Assembly (NCBI RefSeq): GCF_051401765.1
Contig: NC_135064.1
Coordinates: 25,332,001 to 25,396,000, forward strand
DNA: 64,000 nt
From: Calliopsis andreniformis
Taxonomy: Eukaryota > Arthropoda > Insecta > Hymenoptera > Andrenidae
Direction: 5' to 3'
Position 1 is the first letter of the stretch. Each line of letters opens with the position of its first letter. The notes beneath the pieces are model-generated. The model was not told where the DNA came from, did no database searches, and saw only the letters and a program-made list of their open reading frames with translations. The position numbers and the translations under genes were made by a program. Shown here in pieces: positions 48,624 through 58,410 of this stretch.

Positions 48624-48632
48624 ACTAACCTG
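48624..48632 (-). other. mam: 5' splice site of the 565-codon exon
   Basis: Minus-strand sequence CAG|GTTAGT. The exon ends with a full Gln codon (48632-48630). The open frame continuing to 48537 (VSGTLSVCFHQ...) is intronic read-through. By coincidence it also begins V-S-G, similar to the true next exon (V-S-A-G). Confidence 0.92.
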
Positions 48633-50324
48633 GATCTGGTGTCCAGGGTTGTTGATGTGTAGCTGCTGCGCCTGGTTGATCTGCAGGGAGGAGGTTCCAG
48701 GTCCCGAGGGAGGCCTTGGCGGCGTGGAGCTGGTGAAGGGTCCCTGGGATCCGGTTTGATTGGGTCCACCGCCCTGGGAGCCCCTCGGCGGAAGCGGATA
48801 ACCAGGACTACCGTGATTCGGCATCGATCCAGGACTGCCACCATACGGCGAGTACTGCTGCTTGTATCCTCCGCTTGGCCCAAGCATGCTCGGTTTGCCG
48901 CCCGCGGCGGGCTGCGGTCTCTTCATGTCCGCCAGCCCCGTGGGGAACTGCGTCTGCGAGCCGACGAACATGTCGTTGGTCTGCTGGCTCTGGAACCCAG
49001 ACGTGCCATTGTTCTTGTGATAGGAGCCTGTGCCCGTGGTCGCCTGGGACTGTCCAGTGGGACCTGTGCTGCCAGGGCTGCCTAGGTAGTCCGAGGTGCC
49101 GCCGAACTGCGGGAACTCTGCGTACGGAGAGCGAGCAGTTGGCCCTCTGGCTGCAGCCGCGGCGCTGGGGTTGAAACCAAGACCCAGTTGCTGGCTCTTG
49201 TGCTGATGCTGCTCGGCCATCTGCTTCAGGGTCTGAGCCGCGGGACTCATCTCCGACTTGAAGTCCAGGCCAGAGTAGGCCAGTCTGGCTGGGGAGTACT
49301 GCGCCGAGCCTAGACCACCTGGACTGGAGTTCGCTGGAACAGCGTTGCCATTGTTCGTGGCGGTGCCGTTGTTCACGCTGTTGCTATTGACGGTCGCGTG
49401 CTGCTGGTGTATCGCGTCCTTATCGTCCTCGATCTTGATCTGCCCGTTGTTCGTGGCGATGCTGTTATTATTGTTGTTATTGACCGCGGCAGCGGTGACT
49501 GCAGCCACTGCCGCGTTGCTCGCCAGCGCCTCCACTGGGATCATCTTGTCCTCGAAGTCGAAGTCCTTCATGAACTCCGGATGGAAGTCGGAGATCTCGG
49601 AAATGAGGTCCTTGAAGGCGTCGGAGGTGATGATCTCGTCGCCCGTGTCGTCGCCCATGAAGTCGGAGAAGCCAGGGAACCCAGCTCCGTTCGCCGCTGC
49701 GTCCTTCTCCAATGCGGCGGCGCACTGCTCCAGGTCGACGAACTCGTTGTCTGGCTCCTGCTTGCACTCCACCAGGTTACCGATGTCCACGCACCCGATG
49801 CCGCCGCCACTCGTTGGGCCTCCTGTGCCGCCTCCACCGCCGCCTGGACCGCCTCCACCTCCGCTTCCTGTCTGTGGCCTCGACGTGGCGGACGCTGGAG
49901 TGTCTGGACCAGACTTGGGCGAGGAGGAGTTCAGGAGATCGCTCTTCACCGAGGCGTTCGTCAGCGCCTTCACCGTCACGTTCGTCGAGATCTGTTGGGC
50001 CTGAGAGTTCGCCGCGGACGTGGTGAACTCCAGCTGCTGAACGATCTCCACGGAGAACTTCGTCAGACCCTCGTTCCCACCGCCGCCGCCTCCGCCTCCA
50101 CCGCCGCCATGCGTCGAGCCCGTCGAATTCGCGCCGTTTCCAGGCGGGTGCTGCCCGTGGCCGTGATGAGGCCCACCCCCACCGCCACCACCGGGCCCCT
50201 GCTGGTGCTGATGCTGTGCCTGGGTGCATTGCAGCTTCACCGGGGGCTCGCCGAAGCCTCCGTCACCGCCACCTCCGCCGGCTGGCTCCAACTCCTCGGC
50301 CGTCCTCTTCACGAATTTTTGCTG
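48630..50324 (-). CDS. mam: Mastermind large internal exon, 565 codons
   Basis: This is the main central exon of Mastermind, the Notch/Su(H) co-activator, which acts in the nucleus. Exon residues run QQKFVKRTAEELEPAGG (1-17), then Gly/His/Gln-rich low complexity with an 11-Gly run (73-83). A conserved block follows with FSVEIVQQLEFTTSAANSQ (90-108; DNA about 50000-50056) and TNVTVKALTNASVKSDLL. After a second Gly-rich linker comes the most conserved part: CVDIGNLVECKQEPDNEF (about 178-195) and an acidic, aromatic segment, SDAFKDLISEISDFHPEF (about 234-251) then MKDFDFED. Beyond this are an Asn run, an IKIE sumoylation-type site (296-299), SPAAQTLKQMAEQHQHK (360-376), and a Gly/Pro/Ser/Tyr-rich tail ending LHINNPGHQIQ. 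These blocks match insect Mastermind from memory; I ran no search. The exon is 1,695 bp, phase 0 at both ends. The GTG at 50312 is an internal valine, not a start. The N-terminal Notch/CSL-binding helix is absent and must lie beyond 64000. Confidence 0.95.
49428..49439 (-). other. mam: SUMO-consensus motif IKIE in Mastermind
   Basis: Exon residues 296-299 read I-K-I-E, followed by DD, which is the psi-K-x-E sumoylation consensus with acidic residues after it. Human MAML1 is known to be sumoylated at such sites, which weakens its activity. Whether this site is used here is inference. A weaker FKSE-type site lies about 60 residues further on. Confidence 0.5.
49548..49793 (-). other. mam: Acidic putative transactivation block of Mastermind
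   Basis: These bases encode exon residues about 178-259: CVDIGNLVECKQEPDNEF, LEQCAAALEKDAAANGA, SDFMGDDTGDEIITSDA, FKDLISEISDFHPEFMKD and FDFED. The acidic stretches with interspersed bulky hydrophobics, flanked by Gly-rich and Ala/Asn-rich linkers, are the usual form of a transactivation segment. Vertebrate Mastermind-like proteins recruit p300/CBP through an acidic region downstream of the Notch-binding helix. Assigning that role here is inference. Confidence 0.55.
50076..50108 (-). repeat. mam: GGN/GGC trinucleotide run coding for 11 glycines
   Basis: This run of GGN codons (mostly GGC, GGA and GGT in the sense direction) encodes eleven consecutive glycines between a His/Asn-rich stretch and the conserved FSVEIVQQL block. 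Codons vary, so it is not a pure microsatellite, but its length is likely to differ between species and alleles. Further Gly runs are encoded near 50180-50200 and 49820-49865. Confidence 0.8.
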
Positions 50325-50356
50325 CTGGAACGAGAAACAGACAATTAGTTAAGGGT
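50325..50356 (-). other. mam: 3' splice site of the 565-codon exon, tandem CAGCAG acceptor
   Basis: On the minus strand the intron ends CTTAACTAATTGTCTG, then TTTCTCGTTCCAG, with CAGCAAAAATTC following. The CTAAC/CTAAT branch candidate and pyrimidine tract are strong. Because the exon begins with CAG, the site is a NAGNAG tandem: splicing at 50324 or at 50321 both keep frame and differ by one glutamine. The upstream partner exon is outside the window. Confidence 0.88.
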
Positions 50357-53300
50357 AGTTTCGGGTGAAGTTGGGTAATAGAGACCGTGATTCGTGGGTG
50401 AGCTATTCGCCTTTCGGTGAAGCCTGGTTTTACGGTGAGTTATTTTGGAGGAATGAGGCAATGATGGAAAGAAAGAATTTCGAATAAAAGAGGACTCTTA
50501 GAAGCCTTAACTCTTGTGTTAAATTTGTTCAAGATTTTTTGGAACTTGTATACCGACTTTAGTTACAAATAAAGCCGCGTATGATTTACTTATTTTTTTA
50601 TTCGCTTTATACTGCCCTTCCTCTCCAGTAAACTCCAGAAATAATATTCATAAAAATCGAAATTTGTCGGGTTGTAGGAAGTTTCTACTGGAGGTGCGAC
50701 ATGTAAATACGCCTACATAAAGATTTAACAATAGCCATGAAAATCTCCAACACATTTAATAGAAGATTAAAATTTATCGAATCCCTCTCATTCCAGACCT
50801 AGCGCATATCCCTTGGCAACCACCCACGTAGAGCACACCCTGTAAACTCTCGCGAATCGGCGCAAGGGGAAAAACGAGGAACGCAGTAATGACTTCTAAA
50901 TCCCCCATTGCGTTTTCCATTAGAAGCGAGCGGACCGGTCGAACGAAAAAAGGGAGAACCTGCCGCAGCATTCTCTTCCGCGGGTCAAGGCGAAACGCGA
51001 CGAGTCCTTTAAACTCGCGCAGGGTTTTTCTGTCGTCGGCAACCGGTAGCGCAGGATATTTAACTCGCGGTGCCTGGATGCCACGTTCTGCTCCCTCGTT
51101 TCTTTCGCAATTAACCTGGCGATTTCTCACCGTACCTGTCAATACCGACGACGCTTTTTGCTCGCAGCGTCTTTGTCGCGGGACGCCGCGATCCACGAGC
51201 GACAGAACCGAACGCTGCTCGCGGCCACGACAGCCTGTTTTCTATCGCGGAGGCCTCGTGTCTCCGCGCGCGCGAGACATAAATCTCGATGCGCCAATCG
51301 GCCGAGTCCGAGCACGTGAGTCTATGCGCTTCAAACGGCGCCGATGCGGAGGGTTCGATCGCCATTACGATCGGTAATTGTGGCTAATGTTTGCGGATGT
51401 TTGATTAACGCTCAACTTCTTCCAGTCGAACTCATACCACAGAGTCTTACCACTTCACATTATATCAAATCAAGTTCATTTTCAAGTAGTGTGGTGTGTA
51501 ATAATATGGAATCACTGGAGGTTTTTATTTTTAAAAATAATTAACATTAGTACGCTGGAGATTCATCACATTCTAGATTATTAACTTTAAAGTATTTTTT
51601 CCCTGTTTTTACTGAATTGAGGTTTTTGAGCTTTTAAATACAAAATAGCTTCAAGCAATCTTTATCTCAAATTTTGCATTAAATTCCTTTTTTAAGTATA
51701 TTCCCTGCGGTAACTCTGATAATTAAGGATATTCGATTCTAGAGGAAATCGCTTTGAAATGTGCATATTAGGCGAGAACATTCTCCTAATCGAGGGAGCA
51801 ATTTTCGGTGAAGCGAAATGCATGATGCAGATAGGGAGCGGAAAAGAGATTGAGAAAAGTTTTTCCAGGGTGCGGTCGAGCAGCCGCGACGCGCGTACTT
51901 ACACAGACGCTCGCGGACAACCGGGCCACCGTGTACATTTGTCACGATTTGAACCCGGGATAACCTCCGCCTCGTTCCAAAATCGATAATACGTATTACC
52001 CTCTAATAGCGAATCGGGCTTCCCACGTTTCCGCGAGCATCCGCCGTATCCCCTGCGCTTCGCCGCGTCTCCAGCCGTGATCGCGTCGGTAATACGATAT
52101 TCCATCAAGACTCTTGCGTCTGAAGCGTCGCGACGCCCAGTTCGAGGACTCCTCAGGGAGGAAGGTAGGATTCTGCGACGAAAATACGCTGGATAGTAAC
52201 TTCCTTGCGTCCTTTGGCTAAAATACGGTCATTTTTACGTATGCGTGAGTATGATTGTCTTGCGGAGTGGGTCAGTACCTACTATGGACGTTTTGTTTGG
52301 CTTGAGTCAACAAATTCGGAAAAGGGAGACTGAAAAAAAATGTGACTTAGGTAATCTTGCCTTGTACCCACAGAAATAACCCTAAATGAACCTCGATCAC
52401 GCCCCTCCAAAAAGACAAAGAAATCGCTATCGCCAATCAGAGAATACTGGTCGAGTCTCGCATCGACTTTGGTCCACGTGCATCGAGCTCCCAGGTCGCT
52501 ATGAGTCGCGATAAATTTCGAGGCAACGCTGGCTCTTTCTCTGTGTTCCAGGGTGCCCCCGAGTATCGGCGGCGGGCGCGAGGAAATTGCGGAGAAAGCG
52601 CGCGGTAATGCAGACATTTCCGTCGCCTCGCGGAACCAGAACGGCCCGTATTTTTCGCCCGGGAAAAACGAGAAAGCCAGCCTGGATTGTGTATACGTAA
52701 GTCGTAATAGATGCGAGACGGGTTCCCAGGGAGTAGTTTCGGTCGGGCTCTCGCTCGCTACTCCAGCCGCCTTTAGCGGAGCAATTTCGCGGAGCGAAAA
52801 GTGCACGCGGGCCTTGCCAGATAACGGGAGCCCTTGCTCGCTCGCTGCCTCGCGTCAATACCCCTCCGCGAGTTCTGCACAGCCCTTTGGTCTACTTTCG
52901 ATTGTTTCACTCGAAAGAGGAATGGATGCATTCTGTGGCATTACTGGTGTTAAATTCTGGGGAACGTGATTTCTTTTAGAAAATAAACCATCCTAGAAGG
53001 GAAAGTGAGGGACTGCTGATTTAGTGATAAAAGGTTTGAGGCTTTTATGGTAGGGCAGCATTGATCAGATAAGGCTTGGAATACATCAGAGGTCGCGAAC
53101 TGTTCGCGAACAGTATATGAATTACATTTCCTAGAGATTGTCTCTTCGTGTATCTCTTCGAATACTGTTTTTGGTGTTCGCGGAAAAATTGACTAAGAGT
53201 GATAGAAAGTTTCCGAATAGTGTTCAGGAACTGTTCACTGGTATAGACCCAGGTTGAGATAATTGAAAGGACCTTTGATTGGGAGCAGTGAACTAGTGTC

Positions 53301-54930
53301 TGAACCTTGAGGTGGAGGCGGAGCTGGAAGGAGTATACTGAGCCTTGAAAGGTGTCCATTCTCGGTCCCAAATTAGGAACCAGTTTCGAAGTATTTGCTA
53401 GGATACAAAAATCTCAATTTTTTAATTTCCCAAACTTCTACGTCTATCTTTCTTTTTATTTGAGATACAAGTTACTACGTGAAATCTGCCAGAATCTGAG
53501 TATACATATGTAATTAACGATATCGAGGCATTGGTAATACAGTCCTCAGAAACTCCCAGAGTCCATGATTGGTGCTCTCTGAAAATCCTCGAAGACCAAG
53601 AATGGGAAATGGGACTTGGAAGTTTCAATCATCGCTTGAAACTTCCCAGTTAGAAGGCAAGTCTTTAATCCGCGTGCGAAGAATTCACAGAATCCGTCCA
53701 GGGGAACGATCGATCTTTCACAGGCCGTCGCTCAACGAAATCCACTCTCAGCGTCTGATTATCGACACGCTCGAAAACGCATCCAGATACGTTCCTTTAA
53801 TTCCGAAGATATCGTCGTAATAAAATCGTCCCCTCGATCTTGATAAACTGCGTATCGGGTTGTAAATCGTGGCCCTTATTCCACTTGCTCTTATCAGTCG
53901 CCTAAAATATCTTATCCACTCTCGACACCAGATAAACCATGAATCACATATTGCTCGCGCTCCTTCGTAATAAAATTGCAACTAATAACTCGGAAGGATT
54001 CCCTGAACCTGCTAGTTCGCGGAAATTAACGTCATCATGACGTTTATTAAACGCTTCGTTGCTGATAAACGCGAGGAGTTGGCCGTGGAAAAAGACGCGT
54101 ACACACAGGATTCACCGTGCTCTCCTTCTTCCTGCGATTAAAACGACGTAATCTGCCGCTCTGTCGGAACCCAGGGAAAATATATTCGTCCTGCTGTTAA
54201 AAGATCCTCCTCGTAACCACAGCGCAGAATATTTAAGTCAGCCAGGCACTTTGCTGAGAATATATCTTGCCCAAACTTGTAACTAACTATGTATGTCCTG
54301 CTAAACGAAGGGCTCTTGAAAGAGAAGGATAATCCGTAGGAAATTATCTTTCTGTAGCAATGCTTGGAGTAAGTAGAAAAAAGTGAGAGTCGGAATAAAA
54401 TTCTACGATGACAAATACAACTATTCGTGGCATTTAATTAACTGTCTTAGTAATCTTCCAGGCACAGCTTGGTCCAACAAATATCCCACTCTACTTGCCA
54501 AGGGTAAACGGAGTAAAGTCGATAAGACAGAGCAGTGGTGGGTTCAAATAAGATTGAGAAGTAGAATATCCCAAAGAGAAGTGTTTGCCGTGACCCCACA
54601 CGTGCTACCGAATATTGCAAACTTAAGACTTAAACAGAGCTGAAACCTGAGACTGCATTCCAGCGGAAAGTAAATTTGCTACAATACGGAACAAGGCTTG
54701 AGCCAAAGACGAGGGCACGTGTTCGTGATGCAACGAAACATGGCAAGTCAATGTAGGTACACACACTGCGAGGCGTTGAAGGGTCCACCGATTTTCCTCG
54801 GCAGCGAAACATAATCGAGACTGTCGACGGCGATACCGCGAAACGACGACGCAGTTATTAACACGGACATAAATCTTTCCCGACTTTCATTCCCTGGTCC
54901 GGTTCGGTTTCATCAACTCCATGCCGTTCC
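50357..54930. other. Intronic sequence, no gene seen
   Basis: CpG-rich blocks lie at 50880-51370 and 52430-52870, with frames up to 174 codons on the minus strand that lack motifs. AT-rich sequence fills the rest. A 16-bp palindrome (ACTGTTCGCGAACAGT, 53099-53114) and a short hairpin (53614-53650) are noted elsewhere. Confidence 0.5.
53614..53650. other. Short perfect hairpin
   Basis: GGAAGTTTCAA (53618-53628) and TTGAAACTTCC (53636-53646) pair perfectly across a 7-nt loop (TCATCGC). After one mismatch three more pairs (ACT/AGT) extend the stem. It is small and isolated, with unknown role. Confidence 0.45.
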
Positions 54931-54975
54931 TCCACCCCCTCACGCCCCCTCTCACCCCCTCTCACCCCCTCCCAC
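54931..54975 (-). repeat. 10-bp C-rich minisatellite, G-quadruplex-capable on mam sense strand
   Basis: Units of CTCACCCCCT-type repeat about four times. The mam sense strand therefore reads four runs of about five G separated by 5-nt loops (TGAGA, TGAGA, CGTGA). This is a very regular intramolecular G-quadruplex motif in the pre-mRNA and the non-template DNA strand. Confidence 0.75.
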
Positions 54976-57126
54976 CGTCTCCGTGTCCCTCTCTTCCTCT
55001 GGCCACGGTCGATTCATCCCTCCCGGACCACGTCCAGCTCTTTATCACGGTCGAAGAATTCGCACGACCGATTAATTCTGCCGCTTAGCGATTGCGAATT
55101 AATAGGTGAAATTCGGCTAGCCCTGGAGAGCCGATTTAAACTCACCCTACCTTCGCCCCCATCGTTGGTCCAAATCGGTTAACGACTGTACAGAACGAGT
55201 TTACCGAACTTGGGGCCAACATTATGCCACTTCGACCGGAAATAATGCTCTACTGTAGCGGGGCCGCGTGCTCACACGTATAAATGGATATTTCCGAATA
55301 CGGAAACACGTTACTCAGAGGAATGCTTCATTTGTGCAGCGATAGATCGTTCTGGGTGTTTATCTGTGGTTTTTCAATGAGACTGGGGAGAAAATGGAGA
55401 GACTTGAGGTTGATTCCCGCTATTCATGGGACGTGGGAGATTATGATATGATTATAGGTTATGAGGACAATTTCTGTGTTTCTTGGCAAGAGACTCACTG
55501 GTAGTTGATGACGAGCTTATGGCGAGGGACGCGTTACTGAAAGTCAGCTTTTGTATCTACTAATGACTGAGCTTTGTTGGGTCGAAGATGCGCGTGTCTG
55601 TGCATGAAGGAAAAATTCACTTCCTTAGAGGAAGAAGTTTAGTTTACTGGGGTAATTGTTTCTGGTTGGAGAATCCTGAATTAACAAATTTTGCTTAGGA
55701 AATCACTTGCTCTAGCGAAGATCGAGGAAAAAATGACATATCGCTTCCTGATGATTTGTAATTTAAAACTGATCCTTAAAAGTTTGGGCAAACTTCAGAA
55801 TTATCGACTTGACCGACCTAGAATAAACACCGCGGAGTTCCGTTTCCACTGAATTGTGGAAATATTTACAGATGAGAGAAGCAGACAAATGATCAAACTG
55901 AATTACTGAAGATGAGGTGTACTATTCTCAAGAAGGTATAAGATATCAGATGAAACAGTATTTTACAAATCATTTGACACTGAATACAAAAGTGGCACGT
56001 AAGAATGTAGCTTAAGGCACAAAACAGACACACTCAAGTCCAGAATTTATGCATCGAATATTTACTCTCCACTACATCCCATCGTTATCCAGTAATTTAT
56101 CTAATCCTTCCTCATAATTCTGCATCGTTATCTAATTACTTCCTATCAGATAGCAAACACATCCATTTATCTTTCAATCCTCAGATCCTTGACGAGTAAA
56201 TCAATTACTACGCACAAATTAACACATTTTTCTCGATACTTCCGAAGACGAGGACGCAAGTGTTCTATATAGAAGAAGGAAACTAGAGCTTTACATTGAA
56301 TCTTAAGTAATGCAAGCCACCAGTTCACAGAGATAAGAACCGTGTCAGTAACCTTGAGGCGCGCACGAACGAACGAGCTCCCTCCTGCGTGGGAGGATAC
56401 GCCGCTCTATTGAGCGTTACGTTTCGTTAACGACGCTCTCCACTAGCGACGCGACTGTTAACACGACCTAAATATCGGCCGTCGAGCCGACTGTCTCGCG
56501 CTTTTAATCCACCAAACACGGAGACGAGCTTGTACCTCTGAGCAGACATTTTGCTCCCCAAAGAACTGAAAAACTTGCATGTGTACCAAGTCGAAACTGT
56601 AGATCTTTTGTATTTCAGATCCTGCAGAGGATGTTGTTTTTCCTTGGCTGTACCATTAGGATATTAAAATTTAGACGATCTACTGTGGTTTGATTATACA
56701 AAATGCAGATAGTAGATTCAAGGATTTCCTTACCGATTAAGTGGAATTCGCGCATCAGTTTGCTTAATATCTTTAATATAGAGATACTATTGACCTCTTT
56801 GTGGGAAGGGCGTATCTACTAGTAGCTTGAGAGAGCACTAGTCGTCACGCATTGAAACCGACGTGACTGGACAGTTTCGCGCGTCTATGAGCATCGAGTG
56901 CTTCACATTCGATATGTTTCGCAACAAAGGGGTAATCGTTCTGTTAAAGCACAACAGGAACTCGATATTGACGAGTTCGATACTATTTCACTGTTTATTG
57001 AACAGTATAAATTTTTGGAGTACCAAATATTCTAATTATTGAAAGGACTGAGGTGAAGCTAAGGGCTGGTCTTCTACGAGGGTTACTTATATTCAATTTC
57101 TGAAGAATAAATTATTCGATATTTCA
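54976..57126. other. Intronic sequence, no gene seen
   Basis: Mostly AT-rich intron with a CpG-rich patch at 56350-56500. No open frame of note and no structured repeat recognised. Confidence 0.5.
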
Positions 57127-57258
57127 GTACCTGAGAGCTAGACTGATCCAAGTCTATTTTTTTCAAAATTGAGTTAATTAAGAAATGGGTAATCGTATCT
57201 ATTTTCCAGCTCTCCAGAAAAATAAAAAAGGACTTGGGTCAGTCTGGTTCTCAGGCAC
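57127..57258 (+). ncRNA. Candidate structured hairpin RNA or foldback remnant
   Basis: The arm at about 57127-57160 and the reverse complement of about 57225-57258 agree at about 29 of 34 positions without gaps over the first 28. Most differences are transitions, and several of these become G-U pairs if the + strand is transcribed (only one A-C mismatch among the first 28 positions); on the minus strand most would be mismatches. The loop is about 64 nt. The terminal GTGCCTGAG/CTCAGGCAC could also mark a decayed MITE. No known RNA family recognised. Confidence 0.35.
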
Positions 57259-57924
57259 AGATCTCATTTATAAAAATTCAGGACTAATTAAACAGCTGAA
57301 TTAACTTATCACGCACTTATCCAGAAATATACTATCAAAGAAGGTGTCACGCGTAATCGGCTTAACAGCGATCGCGTTTCGTTTAAGATCGCGTTTGTGT
57401 CTCCTCTGCGCGATAATCCACTAGACGGGAATAGTTCGAAACTCGTTTGGATCCATCTCGACTTTCCATTCCGTTTCATCGTTTCAGCTCTCTTTCAGTC
57501 CTCAACTTCCTAATCGAACAATCGAGGTGAAATTACTCGAGCTTGGCAGACAAACGAACGCGCGAAACTTTAATCATCCTGTATATACTCTGCTCGCGTA
57601 ATCGGAGAAGCGACGTTTCGAAGGGTAAACAGTAAATAATAAACAGTGGATGAAGCGCATCTCATGTGGTTGCACGTGTCGCGATGGAACACGCTATTTG
57701 CGGTCCCGGGTATTTATAAGCCCGTTCTAATTCAGTCGCAGACGTATAAATATCAATTTAGCGCGATGCCGATGCACGATCCTGTTTACCATCGTTGCTT
57801 TATTGCTACATTCCTTCCAGGATTCGGTCAACAATTTTCTCACCGATTTCTTTTGCGTTCACCACGTGTAAGAGTTCATACGCTTCTCGACCTGCACTTG
57901 ACGATACGAGATGATACTCCTGGT
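57259..57924. other. Intronic sequence, no gene seen
   Basis: Mixed composition. A 94-codon + strand frame at 57646-57930 has no recognisable motif. Nothing else is supported. Confidence 0.5.
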
Positions 57925-58410
57925 TTATGATTGCACATAATAGTAGGTACATGATAAAGTGTGATAGTGTGTGATAGCATAACAAGGTATAAAATAGTGT
58001 ATGCCTGTATGGTATCGTAGTAAAGTGTATGGTAGTAAGTGAAGGCTCATTCCAACATATGCAACTGTATGATATCGAGTTTTGACATATGATAGCGTAT
58101 GATAATGTCTATATACTGTTATGTAATTGTAACTCCATGATGTATTCTAGTATTTGACATTGTATGATTGTGTATGATAACGTATGGTTACATATGATAG
58201 TATATAACAGCACATGATTGTACACGACGAAGTATGATGACATATGATAATATATGATAGCATGTGATGGTACATACAAGTGTATGATAGTCCTATGATA
58301 TCGAAGTTCTTTTCATCGAAGCATCTTTCTTGACACGATAAACCCTCTTTCTACTGTACTTAGCCATTTACTCTATCATACGCTACCATACATTATCATA
58401 CGCTATCATT
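57925..58410. repeat. Degenerate GTATGATA(G/A) array with inverted terminal block
   Basis: From about 57925 to 58305 variants of TATGATAG, GTATGATAAT and GTATGGTA recur at about 8-12 base spacing. After 65 bases of unrelated sequence, 58371-58410 holds the same motif inverted (CTATCATACGCTACC and similar). ATGATAGCGTATGATAATG at 58089-58107 is exactly inverted at 58391-58409 (19 of 19), so the ends can pair across about 283 nt. Confidence 0.65.

Larger units (their letters stand above)
623..48629 (-). other. mam: mam intron, 48,007 bp, complete
   Basis: This intron separates two coding exons of Mastermind. It starts with GTTAGT (48629-48624) and ends with TTACAG (628-623). Both ends are phase 0, and the joined protein is continuous across a segment conserved in insects. 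I found no nested protein-coding gene on either strand; open frames are short and without recognisable families. The intron holds repeats, MITE-like elements, a SINE-like copy, several GC/CpG-rich blocks and hairpins, listed separately. Long mam introns would be expected to carry cis-regulatory elements, but none can be assigned from sequence alone. Confidence 0.92.

Noticed and set aside
48537..48629. Open frame continuing past the large exon (VSGTLSVCFHQ...)
   Set aside because: A canonical CAG|GTTAGT donor precedes it, and the joined exon at 622 restores the conserved Mastermind sequence. It is read-through.
49345..50004. 219-codon + strand frame with hydrophobic runs that look like membrane segments
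   Set aside because: The Leu/Val runs are the antisense reading of Asn, Ala and Gln codon repeats in mam. There is no independent support.
49398..50348. 316-codon open frame on the + strand, antisense to the large mam exon
   Set aside because: It is a by-product of GC-rich, Gly/Ala/Ser-rich codons on the other strand. It runs beyond the exon boundary only slightly, has Arg/Leu-rich random composition, and shows no domain.
52282..52858. 174- and 119-codon minus frames in the upstream mam intron, considered as an alternative mam exon
   Set aside because: No resemblance to Mastermind; no Gln/Gly/Ser-rich composition or basic Notch-binding helix.
53099..53114. 16-bp palindrome ACTGTTCGCGAACAGT as a hormone-receptor site
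   Set aside because: The half-sites do not fit an ecdysone-type element and the site is isolated. Chance is likely.
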